Shown here: piece by piece, positions 35,835-48,598 of the stretch
How positions within the stretch are numbered: position 1 is the stretch's first letter
Layout: each line of letters starts with the position of its first letter
Source: Cadophora sp. MPI-SDFR-AT-0126
Taxonomy: Eukaryota > Ascomycota > Leotiomycetes > Helotiales > Ploettnerulaceae
Direction of reading: 5' to 3'
DNA: 64,000 bases
Assembly (NCBI GenBank): GCA_020747065.1
Contig: JAGMVK010000026.1
Location: forward strand, 434,001 to 498,000
Made by a program: the position numbers and the translations under genes
Notes under the pieces: generated by a model
What the model saw: only the letters and a program-made list of their open reading frames with translations
Told to the model about the DNA's origin: nothing
The model's database searches: none

Positions 35835-38611
35835 ACAAGGTTATGCTATGCACACACCAACAATACACATCGTAACTCTCCCGACTACATATTTCCAAGA
35901 ATGTGATTTCAATTGTCTCGAAATTTATCTAAATTTACATCACATCTTCGGAAATATCCAATTTGCAGCAAATCTAGACCTCAGTTCCTGTGTATCATTC
36001 TGTGCCTCGAATCGCATCCTCATCCCACCATACAACCTGGAGACGTATATCGAACAGATACGAGAGAGGATAGCAGAAACAGATATCAGAGCAGGCGAGA
36101 TTCTGATTCTCTATCACTTTGTGAACCTTTCTCAGATCACCGCTTGAGACATTTGTTACGAAAAAGCCTCGTCGGTCGAGTCTTCCCGTGGATCCCGCCT
36201 TCGGAGAAGCTCTCGCTCTGTTAGAAACGAGCACCAGATATCAGACCAGCTACATGTGTTTAGGTGACCGTGAGAGGAGAGGATGTGATCAGGTTTCCCG
36301 AGCGGATGCGCCTTCGTCTGGCCTACTTGGAGTACTTACTCTCAAGTACAGCACGAATTACCTGTGCCTGTGCTCCAATCTGGAAGGATGCAATCATGCT
36401 GGTCGAGACAACTCAGGAAACCAGTGGCCAAGTGCTTGATTAAAAGCGATCCGCGACCAATGATGGCATACGCCAACGTCTGAGGCAGGGATGTGGTGAG
36501 AAGGAGGATCGGTGTAACGAGGAACGCTCAAATGCAGTCGTTTGAATGTCTGGAAGTGATCCGAAGCTTTTAAGTGCAGCCAGTCAAGTCGACCCAGGAT
36601 TCCTGGCCGCGTCCCAGAACAGACCCGCTGGCCATAAAGGTACCGTATGGTATTGGAAGATACGACCCTATCAGGCGCCGAGGCTGGCCTGGTCAGTTAT
36701 TGAAGTATCGGTGAGTTGCAGCTGCAATTATCAAATGCACCTCCAGGATGTTGGTATGCGCTGGCTAGGCCGGTGGTTTCAAGTAATCTTTATGCCTGTT
36801 TGCTTGGATCTTGTAGGCTGTAGGACCTACGGCTGGCAAAGTCCACCCGGCTTGCAAGAATTGGCGGTGCCGGGACAGGCAAATCGATCCAGTGATTGTT
36901 GAAGAGAGGGGTTGGTTCAATTTTCTGGTAGTTTCTGTTTCGCTGCTCATGAGTGGTGGATCTGCGGTGCAGCTTTTAGTCGGCATGAGGGCTTTGTCGA
37001 AGTGTGACGGCCAAGGATGCAGAGGCGAGTAAAGAGATAGAGAACAATTGATCATGAGTGGATGCTTGCGATCGCAAGTTTTGGAGCTCCCGAGAACGAC
37101 TACTCCTCGATATCTAGCTCGTTTTTTGCTGCTACGGTCCCTGTGTACCTTGTGACATGTACCGCGATCAATGGTTGTGGTTGCTCTGCAGGGTTGTGGT
37201 TTGGGTTTTAGATAGTGGTGGTGCTGGTGGTCACATCCCCTCTGCTCAGCCGGCCAAAGACTTGCTTGACTTGATGACGACGACCCAATGGGCTATTGCA
37301 GCATCCACAACTTGGGACAGGTCGTTGGCCGGCAGACCTGGGACCTCGATTATTTTCACGCAGGTCCGTAAACAAAGAATGCTCGTCCCACCCTTTCTCA
37401 TTTCTAAATTCTCACAAGCAGCTGATGCTGATGTGCTGATGTGCTGATAGGACATGTGGTCTGCGCCATAAGCGCAAGAGGTCGGTTGGAGATCCCTCAG
37501 ATTCTGGCAAATCAGCACGGAATGAAAGGCCATCCAGGTACGAAGCCCCAACATGATTGCGACAACCAATGGCTGCATTACTTAACATGCTATCTTCGGG
37601 AAACTAAATAGAGAGTTTGGGGGTGCGGGATGGAATGGAAAGGAGGGGGAAAGCGAATCGAGTAATATGGTCAAGCCCCCCATTCCATCGTTCGTGGCAC
37701 TGCTGGGTTCGGCTTTGGCTGATGGCTGCTATCCTGACAAGCCGTGTTCCGAGCGGCTAAGTCTTCTAGTCGATCGAACACAAATCTGAACTCGTAAAAC
37801 ACCACAGAATTGCATAAAGGCAAGCAGAACATTGAATATTGGTGCAAATGCAGATGAAACTGGATGATTGAGGATGGGAAAGTGGAGAAAGAGGAGAGGT
37901 GAGGATGGTAATGTGACCACGCGTCAACTCGAGTCTTACATCCCTGTCGATGCCAGAATCCAGTAACATTGGATTTGTCCGCGCACAACGCTCGAAATTT
38001 ATTTCAAACTGCGCGGGAAATGCTGACCATATGTGCAGGATAAGTATGAGGTGACATCGTATTATAAAAATCACGTTTGCAGATTTCATCGCAAAATATC
38101 AAAAGTGTAGTGTTTTTGTTGACGCGACAGGAGACGCGAAGCGAGGAGAGCTTGGGCCATTCGGGTGACATAAGCAGGCGCGAACGGTAGCAGCACCCCG
38201 GTCCGTTTGTTGTTGTTACCACGGCAGCCGCGAATGGAAATGGCCCATGCCTTTTCGATATCTTGTGCTCTGCTCCACCCAACATTCATTCATCTCCATC
38301 AACACAACACAACAACATCTCCTCTTCTCCTCTCCGCCTCACTTCCTCTTCGCCATCTCCTCCATCCCATCCCATCACCACTTCCCATGGGAGACTTGTA
38401 ACACATCTGCATCGTACTTACTATTAGTAGTACCGCGCAGCTCTGCAAACACGAGTCTATCTCGACCCTATCCTGACTTCCTCCAACCCCTATGATTTTT
38501 GGGACGCGATACTTGCATCACACCCATCGAGCATCTTTGCAACAACATTGCCCTACAATCCTACTAGCTTTTGGCCATTGACTATTCTAATTCACTTTGC
38601 ATAGCTACGCC
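35835..38611. other. Intergenic, no gene supported
   Basis: About 2.8 kb between two divergent genes (regulator and cyclin B) that must contain both promoters. Several frames of 80-118 codons occur on both strands but none shows family features or splice partners. The last 300 bp before the cyclin are CT/CA-rich, like a fungal 5' leader. Confidence 0.5.
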
Positions 38612-40869
38612 ATGAACGCGCAAGTAAGTTTTATCGATCTTGTTATTGTTCGCTCACCTCTTGGCACAAGTCACCTCGAGAATTCGCGCTTGATCTCCAC
38701 CACATTCTTCGCCCATCACCTCGACAACTTCTCTTCTACTTGGGAGCACTCTTGTGCCGACTCACAACTAACATATATTCTTCTAGCCGCAGCGTCCCGG
38801 CCAGAAGGGTCGAGTTCAAGCCGACGAGAACACAGCTCTGGTACAATCAAAACAAAGCCTCCACCAGCGACACAAGTCCACAGGAGCACTCAACAACATG
38901 CTTCTACCCGGTGGAAATAAGGGTGAGCCCAAGAGAAAAGCCTTCGGCGATGTCAGCAACACGGTCAGAGCTCCAGCTGTTCATGATGACTCCGCCATCC
39001 CAACCAAGCAGTTTCATGAGATTATCAAGCCTGTTATTCCTCTTGACACAAAGCCTACCCTACTCCGTCCCGCACAGCGCCCACTGAATACTGCTGCATC
39101 CAAGATCGCCCTGAACAATACAGCCTCCACCGACCCCATTTCCACTTCCCTTACTTCGAAAGTACCTCTCGCAGATACTCGACAGCTTCCCGCTCCTCCA
39201 AAGCGCACCCTTTCGAAGAAAGCTACGACAATCTACAAGGACGAGGATGCGGAGAATGTGGCTCCTCAAGTCAACGTGAAGCCAGTTGCTAGACAAGACA
39301 TCCCAGTTGTTGCGCCTGTTCACCAATCCCTGGAGACTCGTAAGAGCTATGCTCAATTACAGCAAGGTCCTCCAGCTGCTCGCATCCCGGAGCCCAGCCA
39401 CACATCAGTATCTGAGGAAAACACTAGTGATGCAATCTATCAAGATGCTGCAGAGAACCAGGTTGGAGGAGCTATTGAGCAATACGTAGCTTATGAGGAG
39501 GTCCACACATCAGGCGTTGTCCTCGACCAATACGTCGGAAGTTACAGAGACCAACGCAAGCTTCCTCCACTTCCAGAGCCAGAAGAGTATTGGGAGGATG
39601 ATGAGGAAGAGGTCTATGATGAGCAAGGTTACACCACTGCACACTCATTCCGAAGCCGTGGAGATACGACTGGAGGCGTTACCACAGTCCTTGCTCCAAA
39701 GGTCACTCTCAACGTCCGCAGAGAGCTTGCAGCTGCCAAGCATGCTGTTGAGAGCGCGCGTACCATGGAGGAAATTGAGGATGAAGCCTGGGATACCAGC
39801 ATGGTGGCCGAGTATGGCGACGAGATCTTCGCATACATGCGTGAGCTAGAGGTAAGACACCTGGCAAAATTTCTCCTTCCCCGCCACCCCTGGTCAACGC
39901 GTACCTGTTTGGCCAAGACCGCTTATGCGGCCCACGCTGTGACCACTAATGCAGCCTTTGTTTACCTCAACGCCAGCATTGTTTATGTTCCTTGGATCAG
40001 ATGCTGACCAGTCTTTCGCGTTAGAACAAGATGCTTCCCAATGCCAACTACATGGATACTCAAACCGAGATCCAGTGGTCTATGCGTTCCGTTCTCATGG
40101 ATTGGTTGATTCAGGTCCATCATCGTTTCTCCCTCCTACCAGAGACCTTGTTCCTCTGTGTCAACTATATCGACCGCTTCCTCTCCTGTAAGATTGTCTC
40201 CTTGGGCAAGCTTCAGTTAGTTGGTGCCACCGCTATCTTCGTTGCTGCAAAGTACGAGGAGATCAACTGTCCTTCGGTAAATGAGATCGTCTACATGGTG
40301 GATGGAGGTTACACTGTTGATGAGATCTTGAAGGCCGAACGCTTCATGCTCAGCATGTTGCAATTTGAGCTTGGATGGCCTGGTCCAATGAGTTTCCTTC
40401 GACGTATCAGCAAGGCGGATGATTATGACCTGGAGACCCGAACCTTGGCGAAGTACTTCCTTGAGGTGACCGTGATGGATGAGCGTTTCGTCGGTAGCCC
40501 ACCCAGCTATGTTGCTGCTGGTGCCCACTGCTTTGCTCGTACGATGTTGAAGAAGGGTGACTGGGTAAGAAATTTCACTCGTGATCTCAAGGCTCTACTA
40601 ACACCTCACAGTCCCCAGCTCATGTGTACTATTCTGGATACACCTGGACCCAGCTCAAGCCAATCGTCTCTATGATGATGGAATGCTGTGAGAATCCCCT
40701 CAAGCATCATGCTGCCGTCTTCGAGAAATACTCGGACCGTCGGTACAAGCGCGCCTCCCAGTTTGTCCAGGCTGAGATGGCTAAGGGTTTCCGTCTTCCG
40801 ACCATGTACTCCCGTCCATCCCTCCCTTCCCGCCAGGACTTTGATCGGGATCCTTTCTTTCAACATTAG
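38612..40869 (+). CDS. G2/mitotic B-type cyclin
   Basis: Four exons join in phase: 38612-38623 (four codons, MNAQ), 38787-39851, 40025-40564 and 40612-40869, giving 624 residues. It activates the Cdk1-type kinase for entry into mitosis (family knowledge; orthologs are Aspergillus NimE and fission yeast Cdc13). The N-terminal ~330 residues are disordered and carry a destruction-box-like RKAFGDVSN. The cyclin box begins near residue 360 (YMDTQTEIQWSMRSVLMDWL, the MRAIL-type motif) and continues through VHHRFSLLPETLFL, KYEEINCPSV and FLRRISKADDYD. The second cyclin fold ends around QFVQAEMAKG. Length is normal to slightly long for filamentous ascomycetes because of the long N-terminus. The first coding exon is very small, so gene callers may miss the true start. 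Confidence 0.95.
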
Positions 40870-42251
40870 GGGTGATTCATCTCTATGGGATGATCTTTAT
40901 CCTCGTATACCTTTCTCTGTATATTATTCGGACCAGATATCGATTTTTTTTTTCATCGACCATCGAATTGGCATATGCTAGTCGACTGTATCTGGATTCC
41001 CGACATACAGAGCAAAAGCCATCAGCACTTTCTTCCCTGCCAGATTCCCGATTCCACATGGTCTTTACTTCTTAGAGTTTGTCTTCGAGGTTCGGTACGA
41101 CCATTTCATCACCCAAAATCATTCTGCTTTTCCAGCGTCACGATACCACGATGAGACGAGACCACGACTTTCCCTTCTGCTTCATCGCTCACCTGCTTAT
41201 GGGCTCGTGGGCAACAGTGGTGAAAATAGAGAGCAGAGTGCTTGCTCGTTTAATGCATTGTCCTTCTTCCTTCCGTTCTGCGAGAAATACCGTGTAATTG
41301 CAGATGCTTTCTTTGATCTCTGGATGGCTGGTGTTCCGGGGCGTCCAAAGGAATGTAGGGAAAGAAAGTGTGCATACTAATTAGAGTAGAGGTCAATGAT
41401 ACTTCTATGCATATCCCTCTTACCATTGACATGGCGCGACATGGCAAAATGTGTTGGATCGCTGTGATGATGAATATCGTGAACATATTAATGCCTTGGG
41501 ATGATGTTACCTCAATCCCCACGCGGGTTGCAAATCCAGCTAGCTCATCTCTGTCTTGTATCACACAACAGCTCATACGATTTATACCGATCCCTTATTA
41601 TCAGATTATCCATCAAATGCCCAACGCTCACTCCATACAGACGAAATTGAAGAGTATATATGATTATGACCTTCTCAATTTGCTGATTTTGAAATGCACG
41701 ACTCGGGCCTAGAGTCAAAGCTTGTTTCATTGGCTCGCATATTCGAAAGACATTTCAGGGGTTCAGGATCGGAACGGATCATTTCCTTGGGCCGAGTAAT
41801 CCGGCACAGCCAATCTGATCGAGCGATAATCCTGGCAAGGAGACCAACAGCAAGGAAGGTCTCCCGACTTAAATCCGAAAGAGACAAATTTCTCTCGTCC
41901 GAGGCCAGAAGCAACCAGCACCAGCTAGGGATTATTGTAGCACAGAGCTCAGGAGAAAGACACTCAGACGATTACCCCAACTTTCCCCAGATTCAATACG
42001 CTTCGAATTACTGGAAGATAAGTACAATCAAGGACCCAGATCCAGCCAGAACGATCAATTGGCGCACCCCGTGGATTTCCACAACCTTGCTTTTTTGCGC
42101 CGCCGTCGTCGGCCCATTGCCCCATTTTTCAGTTCGCGACAAGTCATCAAAATCCGACTTCCTTCTCTTCACCGCTGGAAACAACAGTCTTCCATCTGAT
42201 TCAAAGCTGCTTGGCTGCGATTGAAACGTTGGACGGTTTGGAAAGCTCAGG
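40870..42251. other. Intergenic, no gene supported
   Basis: 3' region of the cyclin gene and promoter of the carrier gene. The last ~200 bp before 42252 are likely 5' leader. No coding frame is convincing. Confidence 0.5.
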
Positions 42252-44531
42252 ATGGCGGATCTCACGACAGCAAAGGAGGTGGTGAAAGAGGCCCTCATCG
42301 GCACAGAAGCCAACGTCCAATTATCCGCGCAATCCAGGGCCATCTTCGACAAGAACGCGAGGAAAGATGAAGATACCGGAGAGCTGTTTATGGGTGAGGA
42401 GGAGTTCATTAATGCGGTTGCGCCGCCGACGGAGGACTACGTGAGTCAGAACTTGTGCTTCTGTTGTACCGCGCGAGAGAAGCAATTGACTGACAAGACA
42501 TGTGAGGACATAGCACAAGATCAAACGGGAACAATATGCTATTCTGTTCAGAGTGGCAGACAGGAGGAATACGGGCAAGATTAACCTGTTCGACTGGGGG
42601 ACCTTCGAGAACCTCCTTGCGAAACCGGATGCTGAATACGAAATTGCCTTTCGATTGTTCGATGTCGACCAGACTGGAACTGTCAAGTATGATGATTTGA
42701 AGAAGCTATACGAGACAAACAAGGGCCCAGAAAGCATACCGTTCGACTGGAACTGCGAATGGGCAACTCTTTACAGTGGTGGAAAGAAGCGGCGACATGA
42801 TCTCACATATCCTCAATTCTCGCAGATGCTGAGAGGATTGCAAGGAGAGAGAATACGACAAGCCTTCCACTACTTCGACAAGGACGGCGATGGATATATA
42901 GAACCCGAGCAGTTCCAGCGCATCATTCTCCAGACGGCACGACACAAGCTCTCGGATCATCTCCTAGAGAACCTTCACACTCTCTGCAATATCTCGACTG
43001 GTAGCAAGATTTCGTATGCCAATGTCCGAGCTTTCCAGAATATCATCAGGGAAATGGACCTTGTGGAGATGATCATCCGACAAGCTACGTCGCACAGCAC
43101 TGATGGCAAGATCACACGTACAGAATTCCTCAATGAGGCTGCACGGATCACCCGTTTCTCGCTTTTCACCCCCATGGAGGCAGATATTCTTTTCCACTTT
43201 GCCAGTCTCGACGAGCCATCCGGACGACTCGGCCTCTCGGATTTCGCAAAGGTTCTCGATGCATCATGGCGCAGTCCTCTTTACAATGCTTTCGCAGAAG
43301 TTGGAAGTGCGAGCGTCACAAAAGCTAAGACTACCGGTCAGAATTTCTTACACAATATCTTAGAGTCAGCACATCATTTCGCGCTTGGTTCGTTGGCTGG
43401 TGCTTTTGGTGCATTTATGGTATATCCGATTGATCTGGTCAAGACCCGAATGCAGAACCAGCGATCATCACGCGTAGGAGAGATGCTGTACAAAAATTCA
43501 CTGGATTGCGCAAGGAAAGTGATCAAGAACGAGGGGTTCAGAGGCTTGTATTCTGGTGTTTTGCCCCAGCTTGTTGGTGTGGCTCCTGAGAAAGCTATTA
43601 AGTTGACGGTCAATGATCTCGTCAGAGGACATTTCTCAGCCAAAGATGGATCAATTCGAATCCCTCACGAGATTCTAGCTGGTGGAAGCGCAGGCGCATG
43701 CCAAGTCGTACGTTTCTCTTTCCGTTCCCCTTTTTCTATTCACCCATCTGTCCTCGCTAACCACACACCCTGTCAAAACAGATCTTCACAAATCCCCTGG
43801 AAATTGTCAAAATCCGTCTTCAAGTCCAAGGCGAAGTTGCTAAATCCGTCGATGGTGCTCCCCGTCGCTCGGCAATGTGGATCGTCCGCAACCTCGGTCT
43901 CGTCGGCCTCTACAAAGGCGCTTCCGCCTGCCTCCTCCGCGATGTCCCCTTCTCAGCCATTTACTTCCCCACTTACAACCACCTCAAGCGTGACTACTTC
44001 GGCGAATCGCAGACGAAGTCTCTCGGTATCCTGCAACTCCTCACCGCGGGCGCCATAGCCGGCATGCCAGCCGCGTACCTTACTACTCCTTGCGATGTGA
44101 TAAAAACCCGTTTGCAAGTCGAGGCAAGAAAGGGCGAATCATCTTATACCTCCCTCAGACAATGCGCGCAGACTGTCTTCCGCGAAGAAGGTTTCAAAGC
44201 CTTCTTCAAGGGTGGACCAGCCCGTATCCTCCGCTCAAGTCCACAGTTCGGCTTCACCCTCGCGGGATATGAAGTCCTGCAGGGATTACTCCCCATGCCG
44301 GGTGCAGGCAAGACGAAAGAGGCGCCGCACATGGGTGTTAGTGCAGCGAGTCCGGCGGCGGCATTGCCGGGACAGGAGGGCCCGTTGAGCTATCTGAGGA
44401 GTAGGAATGCGTTGAAGATTATTTTGGATCTGGATGGAGAGTTTGGACGGCCTGGAGTGATGGGGAAGGAGAGGTGGAAGATGTTGCCGAAGATTGTGGG
44501 GGGTGGTGGGGGTGCGAGTGCGAGTTCGTGA
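42252..44531 (+). CDS. AGC1: Mitochondrial aspartate/glutamate carrier with EF hands (AGC family)
   Basis: Three exons join in phase: 42252-42440, 42514-43707 and 43782-44531, giving 710 residues. This inner-membrane antiporter exchanges aspartate for glutamate in the malate-aspartate shuttle (family knowledge). The N-terminal half has EF-hand-type segments, one canonical ([13 protein letters not shown]) and others degenerate ([26 protein letters not shown]), as in calcium-regulated aralar/citrin. The C-terminal half has three mitochondrial carrier repeats with signature motifs [21 protein letters not shown] and [10 protein letters not shown]. The tail after the third repeat is Gly/Ala/Ser-rich. 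Unlike the short yeast Agc1p, this has the full EF-hand domain, as is usual in filamentous fungi and animals. Whether calcium regulation is kept cannot be judged from sequence. Confidence 0.95.
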
Positions 44532-47182
44532 GAGGGATTAGAGTGAGTGGGGGTGAAACGGGCCGAGTTGGATTCAAGTGTGGGGAGTCAGTTGGAGGCA
44601 TTGAGTTGAGGTGAGGTGGAGAATGAGATGTCATGATATAAGCAACGTGGAGAGAAGACACGCTAAAGTAAATTCGGCGTGTCAGATCGGGGTGGATACG
44701 CCAACGGGAAGAATCACACATACTGGAGATAGACCACTGCCAGACACATATGCATAGGGCGGGCAGGCAGGTAATCTGGCGTTTCTTGGGATTTAATTTG
44801 TTGTACTTCCAATTATTTTTTTTGTTTTTGTTCAAACTATTATCATTTATTTTCAACCTCCGCTTTGGGTCGTTCTTACAATGTTGCTCTTGCTCTTATG
44901 CTAGCTTTGGCTTTGTTTGATCTATCTGCACAGAGAATTGAGGGCGGGATCTGTAGATATAGTAGCAGTAGAATAGGTAGAGTAGATTGAGTAGAATGCG
45001 GGGTTAGAGTTGGGGGTAGAATTAGAGTAGATAGAACGTTGGATGTAGAAGAGTGGAGTAGGGGAGTGAAGTGAAGTAATGGATATTCGTTCATATTTGA
45101 AATTAAAGCTCTTGATTTGTGAACTTGTGGACCGAAGAATGGTTTTTCGTTGATAATACGTGTTATGCATGTCATTCATTGCAAGGCTAGCTTAAAAAAA
45201 AAGAAGAAAAAGAAAAAAAACAGCTTGTCTTGGTGCTATGGCTCTAAAGTTTCGATTCTTCGAAGGAAGCTTTTGTTATTATCAGCTATGATACATACTT
45301 TCTGTTGATCTCCGTCTGGATGTTCCTTGTTGTGCTCACGCTCTCCCTTCATAAACATATCTTCACTCTTTTGAACAGAATCTTAACAAGCATGTACCAT
45401 CACTGTCATTCGTTCTTCAGGATTTTCAATTTCAATTCCCCCTTCTCCTGAATCCTGCTTTCTCCTTACGTTTTGCCCTCCTCTCTATTGCCTGCTCATT
45501 TAGGTGGTGTTTTATCTACCCCTGCACCTGTAGGACTCAATTGGAATTTCTGCTGCGAATTCTATCCAGAGGATAGGCAGTGCTGGATCGTGATCCTCAG
45601 CTTCTCTCCGTTTTTGAGTTATGAGATGGGGTTGAGATTGAGATTGAGATTGTGTTGGTTTTCGAATTGGCTGTGCTTGTGCTGGTGGTGTTGTTGAGCG
45701 TTGGTGTGTTTATGAGAGGTTTGAAGGAGAGAATGTGCTATAGGAGATATAGAAAAGTAAGAATGATAGCTATGATATTGTCCGGTATATCTGAAGTCGG
45801 GAAGGGGAGGCTCAAGTGTTTGTCATTGTAGAAAGGTTACTTGTTTACGTTGCCTAATTAAGCGAGGCGAGGCTTTACGATCAGACTGGTCAATTTCAGA
45901 TGCGAGAAACTTGATGAATAGTCAATTAGACCTATATGATTTGAGAAAGGTCAATGAGAGGTCTCATAGCTAGGAATGAGGGATTTGAAAGTTGTGGGAT
46001 AAAATCACCGACCGTCGAAATCGTGATGCAGATCTGTTTGGGTGACAAGCATGCCAGTACTTCAGAAAATCTGGTGGCGACTACTTGAAGTGCTATGTAT
46101 TTCGTGCTTGAAAACGTCTATTTGCGCACCACGGGACGGTGCATAGACAGGTGGTGGGATGTAGTACAATTATCATGGTTGAATTGGCGCACAATCGAGG
46201 GATCTCGTGAGGGAATCTAGCGGGAATTGTTGATGTGTGGAAGTGGCTGTTGAAGGCGAATAAAGAAGCAGAAGATCGCGATGGTAAGGATGGGGGAAGG
46301 GAAAAGAGTAAGGTACTAGTGCCAGATCGAGCGAGCATTTGAGGTATTGGTGTTGTTTCCATTCTTGTCGAGTCTTTTTGCATTCGTAATTCTGGTTGAG
46401 TTCGGATTATGGAAAGGAAGTATGGGAAGGGATATGTAGTGGGTTCTGTCTGTCTGTTCTTATATTAGTGATGATGGGAAGGAAATGACAATCAGTTCTG
46501 GAGGTGGAGGAGCCGATTGGTAATGAGGGTTTGTTTTGTTTAGAATTTGGACACAAGTATCACGGGGACTTCGTGATTTTTGCGTAAAGGCGCAGAGAAT
46601 TTTCATTGCAGTGGCCGTATGGCTTCGATGTGTACAACCGCATTCCGTCGCAATGCAGTCGATGAAACCCGACCTTCAGTATCACTCCATATGCCCATGT
46701 CTGCGTTGGAGCTCATTTTTGCTCTGGAGGTTTGAATAGCTTCCATTGCCATAATAATATGAGCTTCTTGAGTTAGAACAGACATAATAACTACAAAAAT
46801 ATGCGTGTCAAAGTTGATGGGTAGGGAATTCGCTAAAAGTGCGTCGCTCGCTGATATGCGTCGCTCGGTGATAAACCATGTTAATGATAATGTCTCCGGT
46901 ATCTGCCCGGATCTAGACTGACCACGTACGGCGCAAATATTACTCCATCGAGGAAACCCTAGCTTTACTGGAAAGGCTTAATAATATAACATTAAATGAG
47001 TGACTGTAGAAGAGAAAGCAAATTCAGCCTAAATTAGCTCCAAAACCGCCTCGCCGTCTTTGCATGCCAAAACCTGCTCCCATGCCCAGCCCTCCTCTGT
47101 CTTTGTTATGGTAAGGTATTTGCTGGTTCGTCCTCCCTAGTGGGTGCTTTCCCGAGCCGCAAGACTTTCCTTGCGTAGGTAT
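44532..47182. other. Intergenic, no gene supported
   Basis: About 2.7 kb with A-rich tracts (45.2 kb) and short GT-rich stretches. Frames of 60-145 codons on the minus strand are low-complexity and lack ATG starts or splice sites that extend them. Confidence 0.5.
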
Positions 47183-47713
47183 CTAACAGTCCCTGTGGAC
47201 GTACACGGGTATATTAAGCCCGGAATCTCCATACGTCAAGATGTTGCCACCAGCACTGTATATGTGTGAGCAATTCCACTCGGCCTTTTTGTGTTTGGGT
47301 GCTGGGATGAGCACTTACCATGTGTCGGCATCGGTGTAGACCTTGTTGCCGCAGCAGTTTGCAAGAATCTTCAACGCAGCCTGCGCGATTACGCTCTCGT
47401 CGACATGTGTGTTCTCGAACACATACTGGTTGAACGCACAGATATTGCCCTCTCCAAAGGGCCACCTCCTGGTGCTACGGGCGGGCATGGGCAGGTGATG
47501 ATCAGGCGTGATCAATCCAATGCTCAGCGCTGCCGCACTGACTTTCTTGGTGTGAAACCGGTTTTGAGTATTGGTGGCGCATTTGACACTTCCCACGTTG
47601 ATCGTGTTGGGAGTTCCCCGCTTCACCACAGCGTTGTCTCCAACAGGTGTAGCTAGAGCTGTTGAGTAGAGACCGACAACCAATAAAGAGAGCAGGATGC
47701 TCTTGATAGACAT
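47183..47713 (-). CDS. Small secreted cysteine-containing protein (effector candidate)
   Basis: Two exons, 47713-47319 and 47255-47183, join in phase across a 63-bp intron (GTAAGT...ATACAG), giving 155 residues. Residues 1-21 are a clear signal peptide (MSIKSILLSLLVVGLYSTALA). A dibasic KR at 31-32 looks like a Kex2 cleavage site. The mature part has six cysteines, the last two coming from exon 2 (DTCAGGNIL and the C-terminal HRDC), so three disulphides are possible. No transmembrane segment follows. No family is recognised with confidence. Small size, secretion, even Cys count and isolation in a gene-poor stretch are typical of fungal effectors or secreted antimicrobial proteins; that role is inference. 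Without the second exon the protein would lose two cysteines. Confidence 0.85.
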
Positions 47714-48020
47714 TTTGAGCGTACGAGGATTGGCGAGTATCGAGCTTGCGACGTTAAGGCGTGGAATGGAGTAGAGCGAAGAATGTTGCTGCTCTTAGAT
47801 CCTAATGAACTACTCTATAAGTACTCGGGCTTTATCCAGTCCTAGGAAAATTCTACACTACGGCCGTAATGCTAAAGAAGAAATATTCGTGCGGCTGGAC
47901 GCATGTCAGACTTCTTCATTTACCTATTTAGGCATTTGACCGCTTCTATAACACCCCGAACCCGATATTATATACTTGCCAAGAATGTTAGCCGTTCTAG
48001 GTGGCGTATTTAAGCTCGCT

Positions 48021-48105
48021 GTAAGCAGGCCCGACGCAATTTTGAAGCATGTCGGCTTACAAAGATAAGCACGCATGTAAGCAGGCCCGACGCAATTTTG
48101 AAGTA
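48021..48105. repeat. Direct repeat of about 29 bp, two copies
   Basis: The word gtaagcaggcccgacgcaat followed by tttgaag occurs at 48021 and again at 48077, with one mismatch near its end. The copies are 56 bp apart start to start, in a stretch that is AT-rich on its right. It may be a short duplicated remnant; no function is apparent. Confidence 0.8.
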
Positions 48106-48358
48106 TATCAGTGAATGGCTATTCTTAGCATAAAGCTGCGCGCTTGGTATACATAATACGAGAGAATTCTAAGATGATTCAATAATCATTCAAATCCCGA
48201 AAATAGAGGCTAAATGATCGCTGACATGTTAGCTAGCTATACTTTACTACATTTTAACATAAGTTGCAAGACAAGATATACGTGGTTACCGAAAACCACT
48301 ACTCTTCTTACTATAGAAACCATAGCGGAGAAGATCCTAGTCCTTGTCGTATTATCTA

Positions 48359-48598
48359 CTAATTACCACCAATTGGATCGGTGACAGAAGATAGCTCATG
48401 GGCCAGGTCTCCATGTGGTGCGACTATCTTGTTGCCTTCATCAATGGAGCTATTGGAAAGAATCTTCGAGAGGCTACCAATTGTGATTCCCATCACATGG
48501 CCATCGGAAGGTAAGCTGTGGAGGAATTTGGCGAGCTTACCGAAATCACCTTGTGATGAGCTTAGTAGCGCGCCATAGACTACTTCGGAGCGATCCAT
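48359..48598 (-). CDS. Small hypothetical ORF, 79 residues
   Basis: ATG-started frame with a good start context (CCACTATGG). Composition is soluble and balanced (MDRSEVVYGALLSSSQGDFG...), with no signal peptide and no cysteines. No family recognised and no splice partner found. It lies between the secreted-protein gene and RPC53. It could be a real small gene or a remnant. Confidence 0.35.
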   Translation of the reverse strand: MDRSEVVYGALLSSSQGDFGKLAKFLHSLPSDGHVMGITIGSLSKILSNSSIDEGNKIVAPHGDLAHELSSVTDPIGGN

